Translations under genes and position numbers: made by a program
Part shown: piece after piece, positions 41,924 through 50,447 of the stretch
Layout of the letters: the number at the start of each line of letters is the position of its first letter
How positions within the stretch are numbered: the first letter of the stretch is position 1
The notes under the pieces: generated by a model
What the model was told of the DNA's origin: nothing
What the model saw: the letters and a program-made list of their open reading frames with translations, nothing else
The model's database searches: none
NCBI RefSeq assembly: GCF_014193655.1
Contig: NZ_JACHZQ010000010.1
Span: 62,001 to 126,000, forward strand
DNA length: 64,000 bases
Direction: 5' to 3'
Source of the DNA: Rhizobium sp. BK313
Lineage (GTDB): Bacteria; Pseudomonadota; Alphaproteobacteria; Rhizobiales; Rhizobiaceae

Positions 41924-43488
41924 TTTGAAGGAGGCGCAACATTGTAAAAGTCGTACTGGCGTGCCGGGGTCCGTTGAGGGTTGCCTACCCCTTTTCGCAC
42001 GCCATACATGTTCGCTTCCGTGCCATATTTGATAAATGGAAATTGATCATAGGCAAGCGCATGAATTTGCTCGAAAATCTTCTTGCGTGCGTTGGCGTCC
42101 AAAGTGGTTGCGATTTTCTGCATCAGGTCCATTTTGGTCGGATCGCTCCAAAATCCTGGATATGTTGCGTTGAGGAACGCGATGGATGTCGGATCAACGT
42201 ACGTTGGTAGGAAGCTCGAAAATGCATCCATTCCAGCGGGATTTGAGCGTTGTTGAATATAATTGGCCATTGGTGATTGAACGATATCGACGTGGATACC
42301 GAACTTCTCCAACTGCTGTGATGCCGTGATCGCGGTCAGATAGTGTTTCTGATACTGCTCGCTGGCGACCAGCCAACGAATTGGCTCTCCGTGATAGTGC
42401 GATGCAGCGAGATATTTTTTGACCTTGTCTGCTTGCGAGGTGCCAAAACCATCGGGAACGCCGGCTTTCGTATACCAAAACGAATTCGGATCCGGAATCC
42501 AGCTTGGATCGAGCGTATAGAATTGGGGATCGCCAACCGAAGCCAGCATAATCGGGTCCATGTCCAGCGCATAATAAATTGCCCGGCGTAAATTCACGTC
42601 AGCGGCCACACCTGATTTGGTGTTGAACACCACCGCCAACGACTGATTATTGGGCACCACGATCGCTTCAGTGTCAGGAGTTGACTGCAGGGCATCGTGG
42701 AAGTCGGTAGGCAGCTCCATCGCAATATCGATATCACCGGTGATCAATGAATCGCGACGCACTGATGCTTCAGGCATCAGACGCAGCTCTATATCGTCGG
42801 CATAGGCGTGTTTCATTCCGGCGCCGGCAGAGCTTGGTTCGCTTCGGCTCTTGTAGCCGTCCCAGCGCTTCAGGGTCGCGCCCTGGTCTGGTTGATAGTT
42901 GGTAAGAGAATATGGCCCGGTGCAATCAAGCCCGCGGGTCGCCTCGGTTGGCGAGGCGCCCTTCAGGGAATTCGCCGACATGATGACGGCCTGCGCTCCC
43001 GCTAATAACCCCGGTACTATTGGCGTCGGGCTTGTCAGCTCAAACTTCACGGTACGTGCGTCGACCGCAGTAATGCCTGTCGTCACCGCTTTGAACGATG
43101 CGCCGATACCAGCCGACTCGCGAAAGCGCTGCAATGAGGCTACGACATCTGTTGCGGTTAATGGCGCGCCCGACTGAAAAGTCAGACCATCACGCAAAGT
43201 CACGGTTAGTTCTGTCCCAGCGTCGTTATACTTGAACGAGTCGGCCAGCATGGGCTGAGGTGTCCAACTTTCGTCGGTCGCAAACAGGCCTTCACAAGCG
43301 ATCGATGCCGTGATCCAATTCACGCCAAACGTAGTTACGACCGGGTCTGGCGAGGGAGCCATCTGCGAGATGCCGATGCGCAATGAGCCGCCTCTGCTAA
43401 AATCGGCTGCGAGTGCGGGCTGGGCAACAATAAGGCCCATGGCAGCGCTGGCAAGCAGCGACAGGCGCAAATTTCCTTTATTCCTCAT
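41920..43488 (-). CDS. ABC transporter substrate-binding protein (DppA/OppA family)
   Basis: 522 residues from ATG 43488, with GGAGGAACC before it. A signal peptide (LSLLASAAMGLIVAQPALAA) precedes a family-5 solute-binding protein: LRIGISQMAPSPDPVVTTFG, LTVTLRDGLTFQSGAPLTAT, NLRRAIYYALDMDPIM, and the late LMQKIATTLDANARKKIFEQ. Ligands of this family include peptides, opines, glycosides and other organics, so the name does not fix the substrate. It overlaps the small AtuA-domain gene by 11 bp. Confidence 0.94.
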   Translation of the reverse strand: MRNKGNLRLSLLASAAMGLIVAQPALAADFSRGGSLRIGISQMAPSPDPVVTTFGVNWITASIACEGLFATDESWTPQPMLADSFKYNDAGTELTVTLRDGLTFQSGAPLTATDVVASLQRFRESAGIGASFKAVTTGITAVDARTVKFELTSPTPIVPGLLAGAQAVIMSANSLKGASPTEATRGLDCTGPYSLTNYQPDQGATLKRWDGYKSRSEPSSAGAGMKHAYADDIELRLMPEASVRRDSLITGDIDIAMELPTDFHDALQSTPDTEAIVVPNNQSLAVVFNTKSGVAADVNLRRAIYYALDMDPIMLASVGDPQFYTLDPSWIPDPNSFWYTKAGVPDGFGTSQADKVKKYLAASHYHGEPIRWLVASEQYQKHYLTAITASQQLEKFGIHVDIVQSPMANYIQQRSNPAGMDAFSSFLPTYVDPTSIAFLNATYPGFWSDPTKMDLMQKIATTLDANARKKIFEQIHALAYDQFPFIKYGTEANMYGVRKGVGNPQRTPARQYDFYNVAPPSK

Positions 43489-43882
43489 GTTCGGTTCCTC
43501 CCGAAAGCCGTGAGCTGGCTGGTGATGCAAATGAATGGGGATGGGGATTTTCTCTCGGCTTGCTGGGCACTCTTACTTCCATTCCGAGCACGAGATAGGA
43601 CAAGCACTTACCGTGCGTATCGATAGCCAGACTGGAATTGACGCCTCCCTCCAAGGCGTCGTCGATAACGAAATTGAGCGCTTGCAGTTTCGGCAACGTG
43701 TAACGCACAACCTTAGTCACCCCTCGATGTGCGAACAGGGCTTGGACTCGAGCTTCCGTGACTTCGGAAAGCAGCGTCGGCCAGTGGTCTGGCGAACGGG
43801 CGATGATATTGACATTCAGCCGATTGCCTTTGTCGCCGGAGCGGCCATGCGCGATCGCATGCAATGGGACTGTGGCGGTCAT
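43478..43882 (-). CDS. free-standing AtuA C-terminal-type domain protein
   Basis: 134 residues: LHAIAHGRSGDKGNRLNVNI, ARSPDHWPTLLSEVT, HRGVTKVVRYTLPKLQALNF, VIDDALEGGVNSSLAIDTHG, KCLSYLVLGMEV. This is the ferredoxin-like domain usually found at the C-terminus of AtuA-type proteins (acyclic terpene utilisation), here encoded separately after the main part with an ATGA overlap. The last ~25 residues are an extra Pro/Ser-rich tail. It probably forms a complex with the larger protein. Confidence 0.85.
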   Translation of the reverse strand: MTATVPLHAIAHGRSGDKGNRLNVNIIARSPDHWPTLLSEVTEARVQALFAHRGVTKVVRYTLPKLQALNFVIDDALEGGVNSSLAIDTHGKCLSYLVLGMEVRVPSKPRENPHPHSFASPASSRLSGGTEHEE

Positions 43883-45243
43883 TGCCCTTCTCCCGCAAAT
43901 TGGTAGTCAGCGTTGACAAGCGATCGAGGTACCAACTGGGATAAAGTGCGGACGCGTGGCTTGAGGCTTTGGCGGATACCCCCTCCCCCGGAAGGTCCAC
44001 AGCAATAAAGGGCGTTCACCTCTTGAACAGCGCAGGCTACGTCGGCCTGGGATAGTGAACCGAAAGCGAATCGAACCCGAAAGTCGCCTGGCCCGGTAGC
44101 CTCGAACTCCGCGCGTAGTTTGCCATCGTCAGAATCGAAGACGCTTACCGAACCGACGATGTCGGCTCGATGGCGAAGAGAGAGACCACGCCGCCTGATC
44201 CTCTCCGCTATCGTCGTAATGGCGAGACGGGCGCGCGCCAGCGCGTTGGGCCCGGCGTAGGAGATTTCCGCTTCTCCCAGCCAGTCCCCGTAGTAACTCA
44301 CCGTTGCTTTTAGCTTTGCCGGAGCAGCGTGTCCCCTTGCGCCGGTAACACGCACCCGATCTGGCCCAATTTGCTCCAGCTCAACCTCGGTAAGGTCGAG
44401 TGTAACGTCAGGCGTTAAATAGGCTGCGGGATCGTGAATTTCGTAGAGCAACTGCTCTTTTACCGTTCGCAAATCCACCAAGCCGCCGGTACCCGCCGCC
44501 TTGGTGATGACGAAAGTGCCATCAGATTCGACTTCCGCAATGGGAAAACCGATATTTGCGGTATCGGGTACATCGTTAAAGCCAGGATCGGCAAAAAAAC
44601 CCCCGGAAACCTGCGAGCCACATTCCAGCAAATGGCCAACCAGGGTGCCGGACGCCATGCGGTCGAGGTCATCCCATGCCCAGCCGAAATGCGCGACCAA
44701 GGGGCCAAGCGCCAATGCTGGATCTGCAACCCGGCCGGTGACGACAATCTGCGCCCCTGCTTGTATCGCGTCAGCGATCGCCACTGCCCCGATATAGGCA
44801 TTTATGGCTATCACGTCGCCATCCACGTCCGGCAGACGGCCGTCACCTTCCCAGCGCTCAGTTTGTGTGATGTCGATTTTTCCGAGCAGATCGTCGCCTG
44901 ATACAACTGCGACACGAAGCGCCCCCAACCCGAGGCGTGCAGCCAGCGCTTGGATCACTGTCGCTGCAGCCGTTGGATTGGCAGCCCCGAAATTGCCAAC
45001 AACGACGATCGAGGCGGAAATGCATTGAGACAGGATTGGTTCGAGCAACTCTTCAAGAAGCGGCTCGTATCCCTTGTCGGGATCGTGACGCTTGGCAATC
45101 TGACCAAGTGCGAGAGTTCGCTCTCCCAACGTCTCAAATATGATTGCCCCGCCGTTGCCGGCTGCGGCGATTGCTTTGACGACTGATTGGGGCGCGTCTA
45201 CACGGTCGCCGGAAAATCCGGCACCACTACCAATACGATACAA
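43879..45243 (-). CDS. AtuA-like (DUF1446) protein
   Basis: 454 residues. MYRIGSGAGFSGDRVDAPQS is the family's opening. GNFGAANPTAAATVIQALAA, AQIVVTGRVADPALALGPLV, HFGWAWDDLDRMASGTLVGH, LECGSQVSGGFFADPG and CGPSGGGGIRQSLK are conserved in DUF1446/AtuA proteins. AtuA is required for citronellol/geraniol breakdown in Pseudomonas, but the chemistry of the family is not settled. It is the first gene of an eight-gene operon that includes an ABC importer and a carboxylesterase, so a role early in breaking down an imported ester or acid is likely. Confidence 0.9.
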   Translation of the reverse strand: MYRIGSGAGFSGDRVDAPQSVVKAIAAAGNGGAIIFETLGERTLALGQIAKRHDPDKGYEPLLEELLEPILSQCISASIVVVGNFGAANPTAAATVIQALAARLGLGALRVAVVSGDDLLGKIDITQTERWEGDGRLPDVDGDVIAINAYIGAVAIADAIQAGAQIVVTGRVADPALALGPLVAHFGWAWDDLDRMASGTLVGHLLECGSQVSGGFFADPGFNDVPDTANIGFPIAEVESDGTFVITKAAGTGGLVDLRTVKEQLLYEIHDPAAYLTPDVTLDLTEVELEQIGPDRVRVTGARGHAAPAKLKATVSYYGDWLGEAEISYAGPNALARARLAITTIAERIRRRGLSLRHRADIVGSVSVFDSDDGKLRAEFEATGPGDFRVRFAFGSLSQADVACAVQEVNALYCCGPSGGGGIRQSLKPRVRTLSQLVPRSLVNADYQFAGEGQ

Positions 45244-45278
45244 GAGCTATTCCTCCGTCCACGGCGTCACCATCGATC

Positions 45279-45294
45279 ACATTATCGATAATGT
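45279..45294. promoter_or_regulatory. perfect 16-bp palindrome (GntR operator candidate)
   Basis: ACATTATCGATAATGT lies 36 bp upstream of the AtuA-like start and about 70 bp before the GntR start, in the only intergenic gap between the two units. Perfect symmetry and position fit an FCD-type GntR operator. Confidence 0.7.
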
Positions 45295-45365
45295 CAACGA
45301 TGATTGTGTCGGCAACACGACTGCGATATTTTGCAGCGATAGGTCGAGAGAAGGATTCGAAAACA

Positions 45366-46040
45366 ATGCGCTCGCGTAAGCCGATGGTAGAGCAGACAAA
45401 AAGCTGGGAGGTTGTATTTCGGGATTTGCAGCGCGCAATCATCTCCGGTGAAAACCGTCCCCGCGAACGTTTGGTCGAGGATGAATTGATCGCCAGCACC
45501 GGCGCGACACGACATGCGATACGCCGGGCTTTCGATGAGCTGCTGAGAGTGGGTCTGGTGGTGCGCCAACCGAACAAAGGCGTTCAAGTCCGCGACTATT
45601 CGATCCGCGAGATAGAGGAACTCTATGAGATCCGCGAATGCCTCGAACTACGAGCAGCCTCACATTATACAAAGCCTGCAGGCACGGAGCTCATCGATAG
45701 ATTGACTGCGATCGCCTCCCGGCATCGAGATGCATCGCGCGAACAACGTTTTGCGGATGTCTTTTCGCTCAACAACGAGTTTCACGAGCTGCTCTATCGA
45801 GCGGCAGGCAACCAACAATTGGCCGATGCCATCATCCACTATACGTTCGCAACCCACCCGATCCGCACTCGCGCATTTCCAAATGAGGAACTGCGCGAAA
45901 TTGCCATTCGTGATCATTTCGCCATGGTCGATGCGGTCGCTGCTGGCAAGGGGGACGAGCTGGCCGAACTTATTCGAACACACATCCAGCGCCCCAAGGA
46001 ATATTATATTAGAGCAACCAATATCCAGGGTTCAATTTAG
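45366..46040 (+). CDS. GntR-family regulator (FCD subfamily)
   Basis: 224 residues from ATG 45366; 45384 is an alternative. The N-terminal winged helix (VVFRDLQRAIISGENRPRER, LVEDELIASTGATRHAIRRA) is followed by an all-helical FCD ligand domain (IREIEELYEIRECLELRAAS, FHELLYRAAGNQQLADAI, RDHFAMVDAVAAGKGDELAE) with the metal-binding His pattern. It faces the eight-gene operon, so it is the likely repressor, released by a pathway intermediate. Confidence 0.93.
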   Translation: MRSRKPMVEQTKSWEVVFRDLQRAIISGENRPRERLVEDELIASTGATRHAIRRAFDELLRVGLVVRQPNKGVQVRDYSIREIEELYEIRECLELRAASHYTKPAGTELIDRLTAIASRHRDASREQRFADVFSLNNEFHELLYRAAGNQQLADAIIHYTFATHPIRTRAFPNEELREIAIRDHFAMVDAVAAGKGDELAELIRTHIQRPKEYYIRATNIQGSI

Positions 46041-46083
46041 GCGTCAGTGAGTAAAATCGTGAACGCAACATCTCCCGCTACGA

Positions 46084-46398
46084 TTGAGCGAGGATCACCA
46101 AGGTCTCCGGCAATACTCCGTCATACTCCATCGCATCCGCCGCTTGCTTGCTCTTCATAAATTCCGCCAAGCGGCCGATGTCGGCCCCGGAAACCTGCGG
46201 AAGTTTCGCAAGAAGACGAAGGCCATGGGCCTCGATCCAAACATCTGGTTCGGGAACGTTGAAAATGCGGCCTCGGAGATCGTCGGGAGGGAAACAGTTC
46301 AGTACGTCAGCAACATCTACAAATATTATGTTGCCTACTCTCTGCTGGTTGCGCGCATGGATGAACGCAGAGATGCCATTCAGGATATTGAGAAATGA
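46084..46398 (+). pseudogene. remnant of MltF-like lytic transglycosylase
   Basis: The frame reads GPGNLRKFRKKTKAMGLDPN, IWFGNVENAASEIVGRETVQ, YVSNIYKYYVAYSLL. That is the C-terminal end of an SLT-domain murein transglycosylase of MltF type (NAGPGN...GRETVQYV.NI.KYYVAY). The catalytic part is absent and the first ~35 codons do not match, so this is a 3' fragment. The opposite-strand frame over the same DNA is a shadow. Confidence 0.6.
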
Positions 46399-46721
46399 CG
46401 TGCCGTCCTTTCCCAACGTCTCAACGCCACCATTTTTGATATTGTCCATCTATGGTTTCGCCATCGGGTATTCAGACCCAGACACCAGCCAGCCGCGGCG
46501 GAACGTAAGCATAGCCATCGGGCGATTGCACGATAATGGGAGTGCGCGTAACTTGCCGCGGCAACCGCCGATCAGCCGTTCGACTCGGATTTGTATGATA
46601 GTGCCGCAGCCGCTTGTGACTGACATTATCCAGCCCTGGACTGAGAACCGAACGTCCTTGAGCGGTGCCCGTCGGTTTTAGATTCGGCAGACGATAACGC
46701 ACTCTGGCTGGAGGCTGGTCG

Positions 46722-47543
46722 ATGACGACGTTTATAAGGGCCATCATCGCCAAGGCTCGCCCAGATTACGCTGGCCATGTTCACTCGTCGTTGTCAATCA
46801 ACCCCGAAAAACCCTGGTGGCAGCACCGTAGCTGGCCAATCCGCCTGTATCTCGCTCTGGCGATGGCGGTAGCCTTGTTTCCGGTTCAGTCCTTTGCGCA
46901 ACCGTCGGCTACAACAAGCATGCCGGAGATCGAGTTCGGCGCCAGAAAAATGTTCTTCATGCTTTTTCTGATGCTTGGTCCGATTAAGATTTTGGTGCCC
47001 TTTGTGACGATGACCAGCAACTGGGGCAATCGCTCCCAGTGTCGTCTCGCGAGTAGAGCGATTTTCTTCTCGGGCGCCGCCCTGGCAATCGCAGGCTTTC
47101 TTGGGCGCACGATGCTTGAGAATTTTGAAATCTCAATACCTGTTCTGGCTATGACCGGAGGCATCATCTTGTTTCTTGTGGCCCTGCGAACCATTTTGCA
47201 ACAGTCCGACAGCGCGTCTTGTCGACCGCCGGAGCCGGGCCAACAACCAGATTTGAAATTGGCCCTTACACCTCTGGCCTTTCCCACAATTGTAACTCCT
47301 CACGGTATTGCCGCCGTTATTGTCTTCGCGACGTTAGCAGGCGGCCGCCAAACGGAAGGCCTCACAGTGGCCGCTATCGTATTGCTGATTCTAGCGCTGG
47401 ACTGGGTGGCGATGATATTCGCTGAAAGCATTTTACGATGGATCGGAACTTCGCTTCAAGTGTTGGCGGTGGTGCTCGGGGTTACCCAGGCAGCCCTTGG
47501 CCTGCAAATTATTCTGCACAGCTTAAGTTTGATTGAGCGGTAA
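46722..47543 (+). CDS. MarC-family integral membrane protein
   Basis: 273 residues. An N-terminal ~70-residue stretch with a hydrophobic segment (RLYLALAMAVALFPVQSFAQ) is followed by a MarC domain of six helices: FFMLFLMLGPIKILVPFVTM, VLAMTGGIILFLVALRTIL, LALTPLAFPTIVTPHGIAAV, LQVLAVVLGVTQAALGLQII. The long N-terminus is unusual for MarC proteins, which normally start at the first helix. The true start could be further in, but no better ribosome site is visible. Function of the family is not settled. Confidence 0.82.
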   Translation: MTTFIRAIIAKARPDYAGHVHSSLSINPEKPWWQHRSWPIRLYLALAMAVALFPVQSFAQPSATTSMPEIEFGARKMFFMLFLMLGPIKILVPFVTMTSNWGNRSQCRLASRAIFFSGAALAIAGFLGRTMLENFEISIPVLAMTGGIILFLVALRTILQQSDSASCRPPEPGQQPDLKLALTPLAFPTIVTPHGIAAVIVFATLAGGRQTEGLTVAAIVLLILALDWVAMIFAESILRWIGTSLQVLAVVLGVTQAALGLQIILHSLSLIER

Positions 47544-48076
47544 AACTTCGAGGAGGATCGATAGAGACGCGCAACACGCGTGAGGATCACTATGCCCGCC
47601 GGGAAGATTGCGATCGGACCGCTGGCCGCCTGCATTGCCGGCTTGCAACGGGGCGGCGAATTTGCGTGGCGCTCGAACTCTTCTACTCGAACGACGATAC
47701 GCACTCGCGCAGCTATCATCCGAGCGAGGTCTTCCCGAGGACCTCGGACTCGACGTATCTGGGGACATGACAACCCGTTCATCTCCACCGTCACCGCCGA
47801 GAGTACGCAGTTTTAGGCCACGTGCGTCGCCCCCTATGCCCGTATCGGCGCCGACTTCATGCTTAGCCGGTGTTTACAACGGCGCCCGGCTAGAAGGTCG
47901 GGTAGCTTACAGCAACGTAGGGCAGAAGGACCTCGATCTGTGCGGCGGCCAGATCGCCGTCACAGTACCTCCCCGTCGGGCGGTCTACAAGGAGTGGCTC
48001 GCTGCGGAGATGCGCATGTGCGAGCGAAGGAGCGGCTCTGGATAGTAAACAAGGCCGACGTTTCCTGGAGTTCTAT
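47544..48076. other. gene-free stretch
   Basis: Several frames overlap and none is convincing. The segment 47860-48045 reads protein-like (NGARLEGRVAYSNVGQKDLD) but has no start signal and no family I recognise; a decayed gene is possible. Confidence 0.4.
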
Positions 48077-48101
48077 GGAACTTACAGCGTCCTCTTCCAT
48101 T
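48077..48101 (+). promoter_or_regulatory. EcfG-like general-stress promoter
   Basis: GGAAC (48077-48081), 16-bp spacer, CATT (48098-48101), close to the alphaproteobacterial EcfG pattern GGAAC-N16/17-CGTT, about 30 bp before the start codon of a stress-type protein. Confidence 0.4.
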
Positions 48102-48129
48102 AGGGAGGTACCCAACAAGGAAACATCAG

Positions 48130-48624
48130 ATGGCAAGCCCCGACGAGTCCCCAGCAGTACAGTCGATGAAGAACGAGCAGCATTCGCAGCGCGAAAGCGC
48201 TCGCAAGGGCGATCTGGATAAGGGGCTGGAAGACACCTTCCCGGCGTCGGATCCGGTTTCAATGACAGGCACGGCGATCCCGGCCGGGCGTATTGACCTC
48301 GAAGAATCGGAGCGTGTCAAACGGGAGCCGGATGTCGCTGCGCTCGACAAAGAATTCCCATTGGGGGACGCAGCGCTCGCTGAAACACGAGAACACAATG
48401 ACGAGGGTGGCCAGGAAGTCACGCGAGAAGAACTTCACCCGTTGAAAGTTGAAACGGGCCGGTTGTCGGCGTCCGCCGCCGAGACTACAGAGGGAACCGT
48501 TCGCGTCACGAAGCCCGAGGTCAGAACCTGGTTTCGGGATGTCGAGGACAGGATCAGGGCACGGCCGCTCGCTGCTGTCGGGATTGCCGCTGCGCTTGCC
48601 TACGTGTGGGGCGCGACGCGATAA
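48130..48624 (+). CDS. stress-related protein with C-terminal membrane anchor
   Basis: 164 residues. The hydrophilic N-terminus has LDKGLEDTFPASDPVSMTGT, a short motif shared by many alphaproteobacterial stress proteins. The C-terminal third (EVRTWFRDVEDRIRARPLAA, VGIAAALAYVWGATR) is an amphipathic helix followed by a single anchor ending in WGATR, like ElaB/YqjD-type inner-membrane ribosome-associated proteins. AAGGAAAC precedes the start. A GGAAC...CATT promoter upstream fits general-stress control. Confidence 0.75.
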   Translation: MASPDESPAVQSMKNEQHSQRESARKGDLDKGLEDTFPASDPVSMTGTAIPAGRIDLEESERVKREPDVAALDKEFPLGDAALAETREHNDEGGQEVTREELHPLKVETGRLSASAAETTEGTVRVTKPEVRTWFRDVEDRIRARPLAAVGIAAALAYVWGATR

Positions 48625-48669
48625 CCAGGATAGTCAATTGGCCGCCCATGTACCCGCCACTCGATGCTG

Positions 48670-48926
48670 TTAGACCGTTCGCCTGAACATTCGGGCGATG
48701 GCGATGAGAATGCAGGCGCCGACGACGCCGGCGACAAGATATCCCAGCCAGCCGCCCAGGACGATTCCAAAGAGCGATAGAATGGCATTCGCGACGATCG
48801 CGCCGACGATACCCAGGATGATGTTCATCAGCACACCCATGTTGCTCTTCATGAACATCTCGGCCAGCCACCCCGCGATGCCGCCGATGATAATTGCGGC
48901 TATCAGCCGATACCTGCATTTTCCAT
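48670..48926 (-). pseudogene. GlsB/YeaQ/YmgE-family membrane protein, frameshift at start
   Basis: The body reads IAAIIIGGIAGWLAEMFMKS, NMGVLMNIILGIVGAIVANA and GGWLGYLVAGVVGACILIAI, a typical three-helix GlsB/YeaQ protein. The natural start (ATG 48926 after GGGGGAATATTCAC) reads MENAGIG then a stop. Inserting one G to give GGCTGGATAGCC restores MENAGIGWIAAIII. So one base is missing near 48905. A TTG at 48942 opens an intact but unusual frame (LGEYSHGKCRYR) that could still make the protein. Confidence 0.7.
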
Positions 48927-49154
48927 GTGAATATTCCCCCAATTGCTCTGGTGAGGAGGTAGCGTCTGGAATGCTTCTTTCAATCGGTCCCGCGTGGAAG
49001 TTTCTCGAATTCGCTTAGAAGCATCATCCATCCGGACTGCGCAGGTAGTGGCTCACGAGAGCTTCCACAATTTCATTGTGCACAGCAACCAAAACGGCGC
49101 GAAGACGTTAGCGGTTGTCACTGCCATTCCGGCTTTGATGGCTGGAGCAAGCAA

Positions 49155-50237
49155 ATGACATCCATTTCCGACACGATCAAACGCCTGGCCGAACTCAGAG
49201 CGGGGGCAGGTCACACCGGATTTTCCAGCCACCGTCTCAGCGATTTTGAGGACTTCGGCTCAAACCCTGGCACGCTGACGGCAAAGGTGTACCTTCCCCT
49301 CTCCGCGGAGCAAAACCCTGCCCTTGTCGTGGTGTTGCATGGTTGCACGCAATCAGCCGAAGCTTATGACTACGGCTCCGGATGGTCGCGCCTTGCGGAG
49401 GAACATGGCTTCATTCTTATTTATCCCCAACAACATCGGCAGAACAACGCCAATCTCTGCTTCAATTGGTTCGAGCCGGGCGACACGCGCCGGGGGCAAG
49501 GAGAGGCATCGTCGATCAGCCAAATGATTGACAATGTCTGTCGTCGGCATCAGGTCGACCGCAAACGGGTGTTCATTACCGGGCTTTCAGCCGGCGGGGC
49601 GATGGCCAACGTCATGCTGGCAACCTATCCGGAGCTGTTCGCCGGCGGTGCGATCATCGCTGGCCTCCCATACAACGTCGCCTCCACAGTTCCCGAGGCC
49701 TTCGAACGGATGCGCGGACAAGGCCTTCCGTCCGGCGCGCTGCTTTCAAGAAGGGTCCTTGAAGCCTCGCCGCATGATGGGCCTTGGCCAGCAGTATCAA
49801 TTTGGCAGGGCACCAAGGATCACACAGTTGCAGAAGCGAACGCCCATGCCCTCGTTGAACAGTGGTGGGGCGTGCACGGTGTGACACCCTCCTCGCCCAT
49901 GTCGTTCTCTTCAGATGGAAGGCATCGCATCACAACGTGGGAAACCGAGGGCGGTTATGCGCCGGTCGAGTTTCACGCCATAGAAGGAATGGGACACGGT
50001 ACCCCGATAGATTCCAGGATCGGCCTCGGGACACCGTCTCCGTTCATGCTCGACGTCGGCGTCTCATCGACAGCTCACATCGCCCGGTCCTGGGGATTGA
50101 CGCCGTCTTTCGGCACGCGAACTCAGCCCGAGGTCGGTCAGAACGACGTTCTGCCGGAGCGGCCCAAATCTGTTCCTGCCGATGGCATCCAGGGCATCAT
50201 CGAAAGGGCACTTCGGTCCGCAGGCCTGATGCGCTGA
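49155..50237 (+). CDS. PHB-depolymerase-family esterase
   Basis: 360 residues. VVVLHGCTQSAEAYDYGSGW (oxyanion loop at 61-66), LIYPQQHRQNNANLCFNWFE, the nucleophile elbow TGLSAGGAMANVMLATYPEL with Ser145, WQGTKDHTV with the Asp, and IEGMGHGTPID with the His give a complete triad. No signal peptide is visible, so it acts on intracellular esters or polyhydroxyalkanoate oligomers, or on feruloyl-type esters as some relatives do. It is a single-gene unit. Confidence 0.9.
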   Translation: MTSISDTIKRLAELRAGAGHTGFSSHRLSDFEDFGSNPGTLTAKVYLPLSAEQNPALVVVLHGCTQSAEAYDYGSGWSRLAEEHGFILIYPQQHRQNNANLCFNWFEPGDTRRGQGEASSISQMIDNVCRRHQVDRKRVFITGLSAGGAMANVMLATYPELFAGGAIIAGLPYNVASTVPEAFERMRGQGLPSGALLSRRVLEASPHDGPWPAVSIWQGTKDHTVAEANAHALVEQWWGVHGVTPSSPMSFSSDGRHRITTWETEGGYAPVEFHAIEGMGHGTPIDSRIGLGTPSPFMLDVGVSSTAHIARSWGLTPSFGTRTQPEVGQNDVLPERPKSVPADGIQGIIERALRSAGLMR

Positions 50238-50447
50238 CCGAGAGCGTAGCTCGCGGCCTAAGACCGACGCCGTAAACAATCCGTCCGCCGAAGTACTCAC
50301 GATTTGGTCGATCAACTCGAATACATACCCGATTGCCTTGGGGACATATCTCGCGCTCCTGCATATCCAGCCGGATTTGACGCGAAGAACCTTGTTGACC
50401 TTTCCCGCCATGCGTGAATAAATCGCTTGGTATTGTGGGGAAATGTT
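50238..50447. other. intergenic
   Basis: No gene seen; leads into the lipoprotein gene. Confidence 0.4.

Noticed and set aside
46078..46449. 123-aa reverse-strand frame
   Set aside because: The forward strand of the same DNA carries the diagnostic end of an MltF-type transglycosylase, so the reverse frame is a by-product.
47608..48221. Two overlapping forward frames before the stress protein
   Set aside because: Neither has a start signal or conserved motif; at best a decayed gene.
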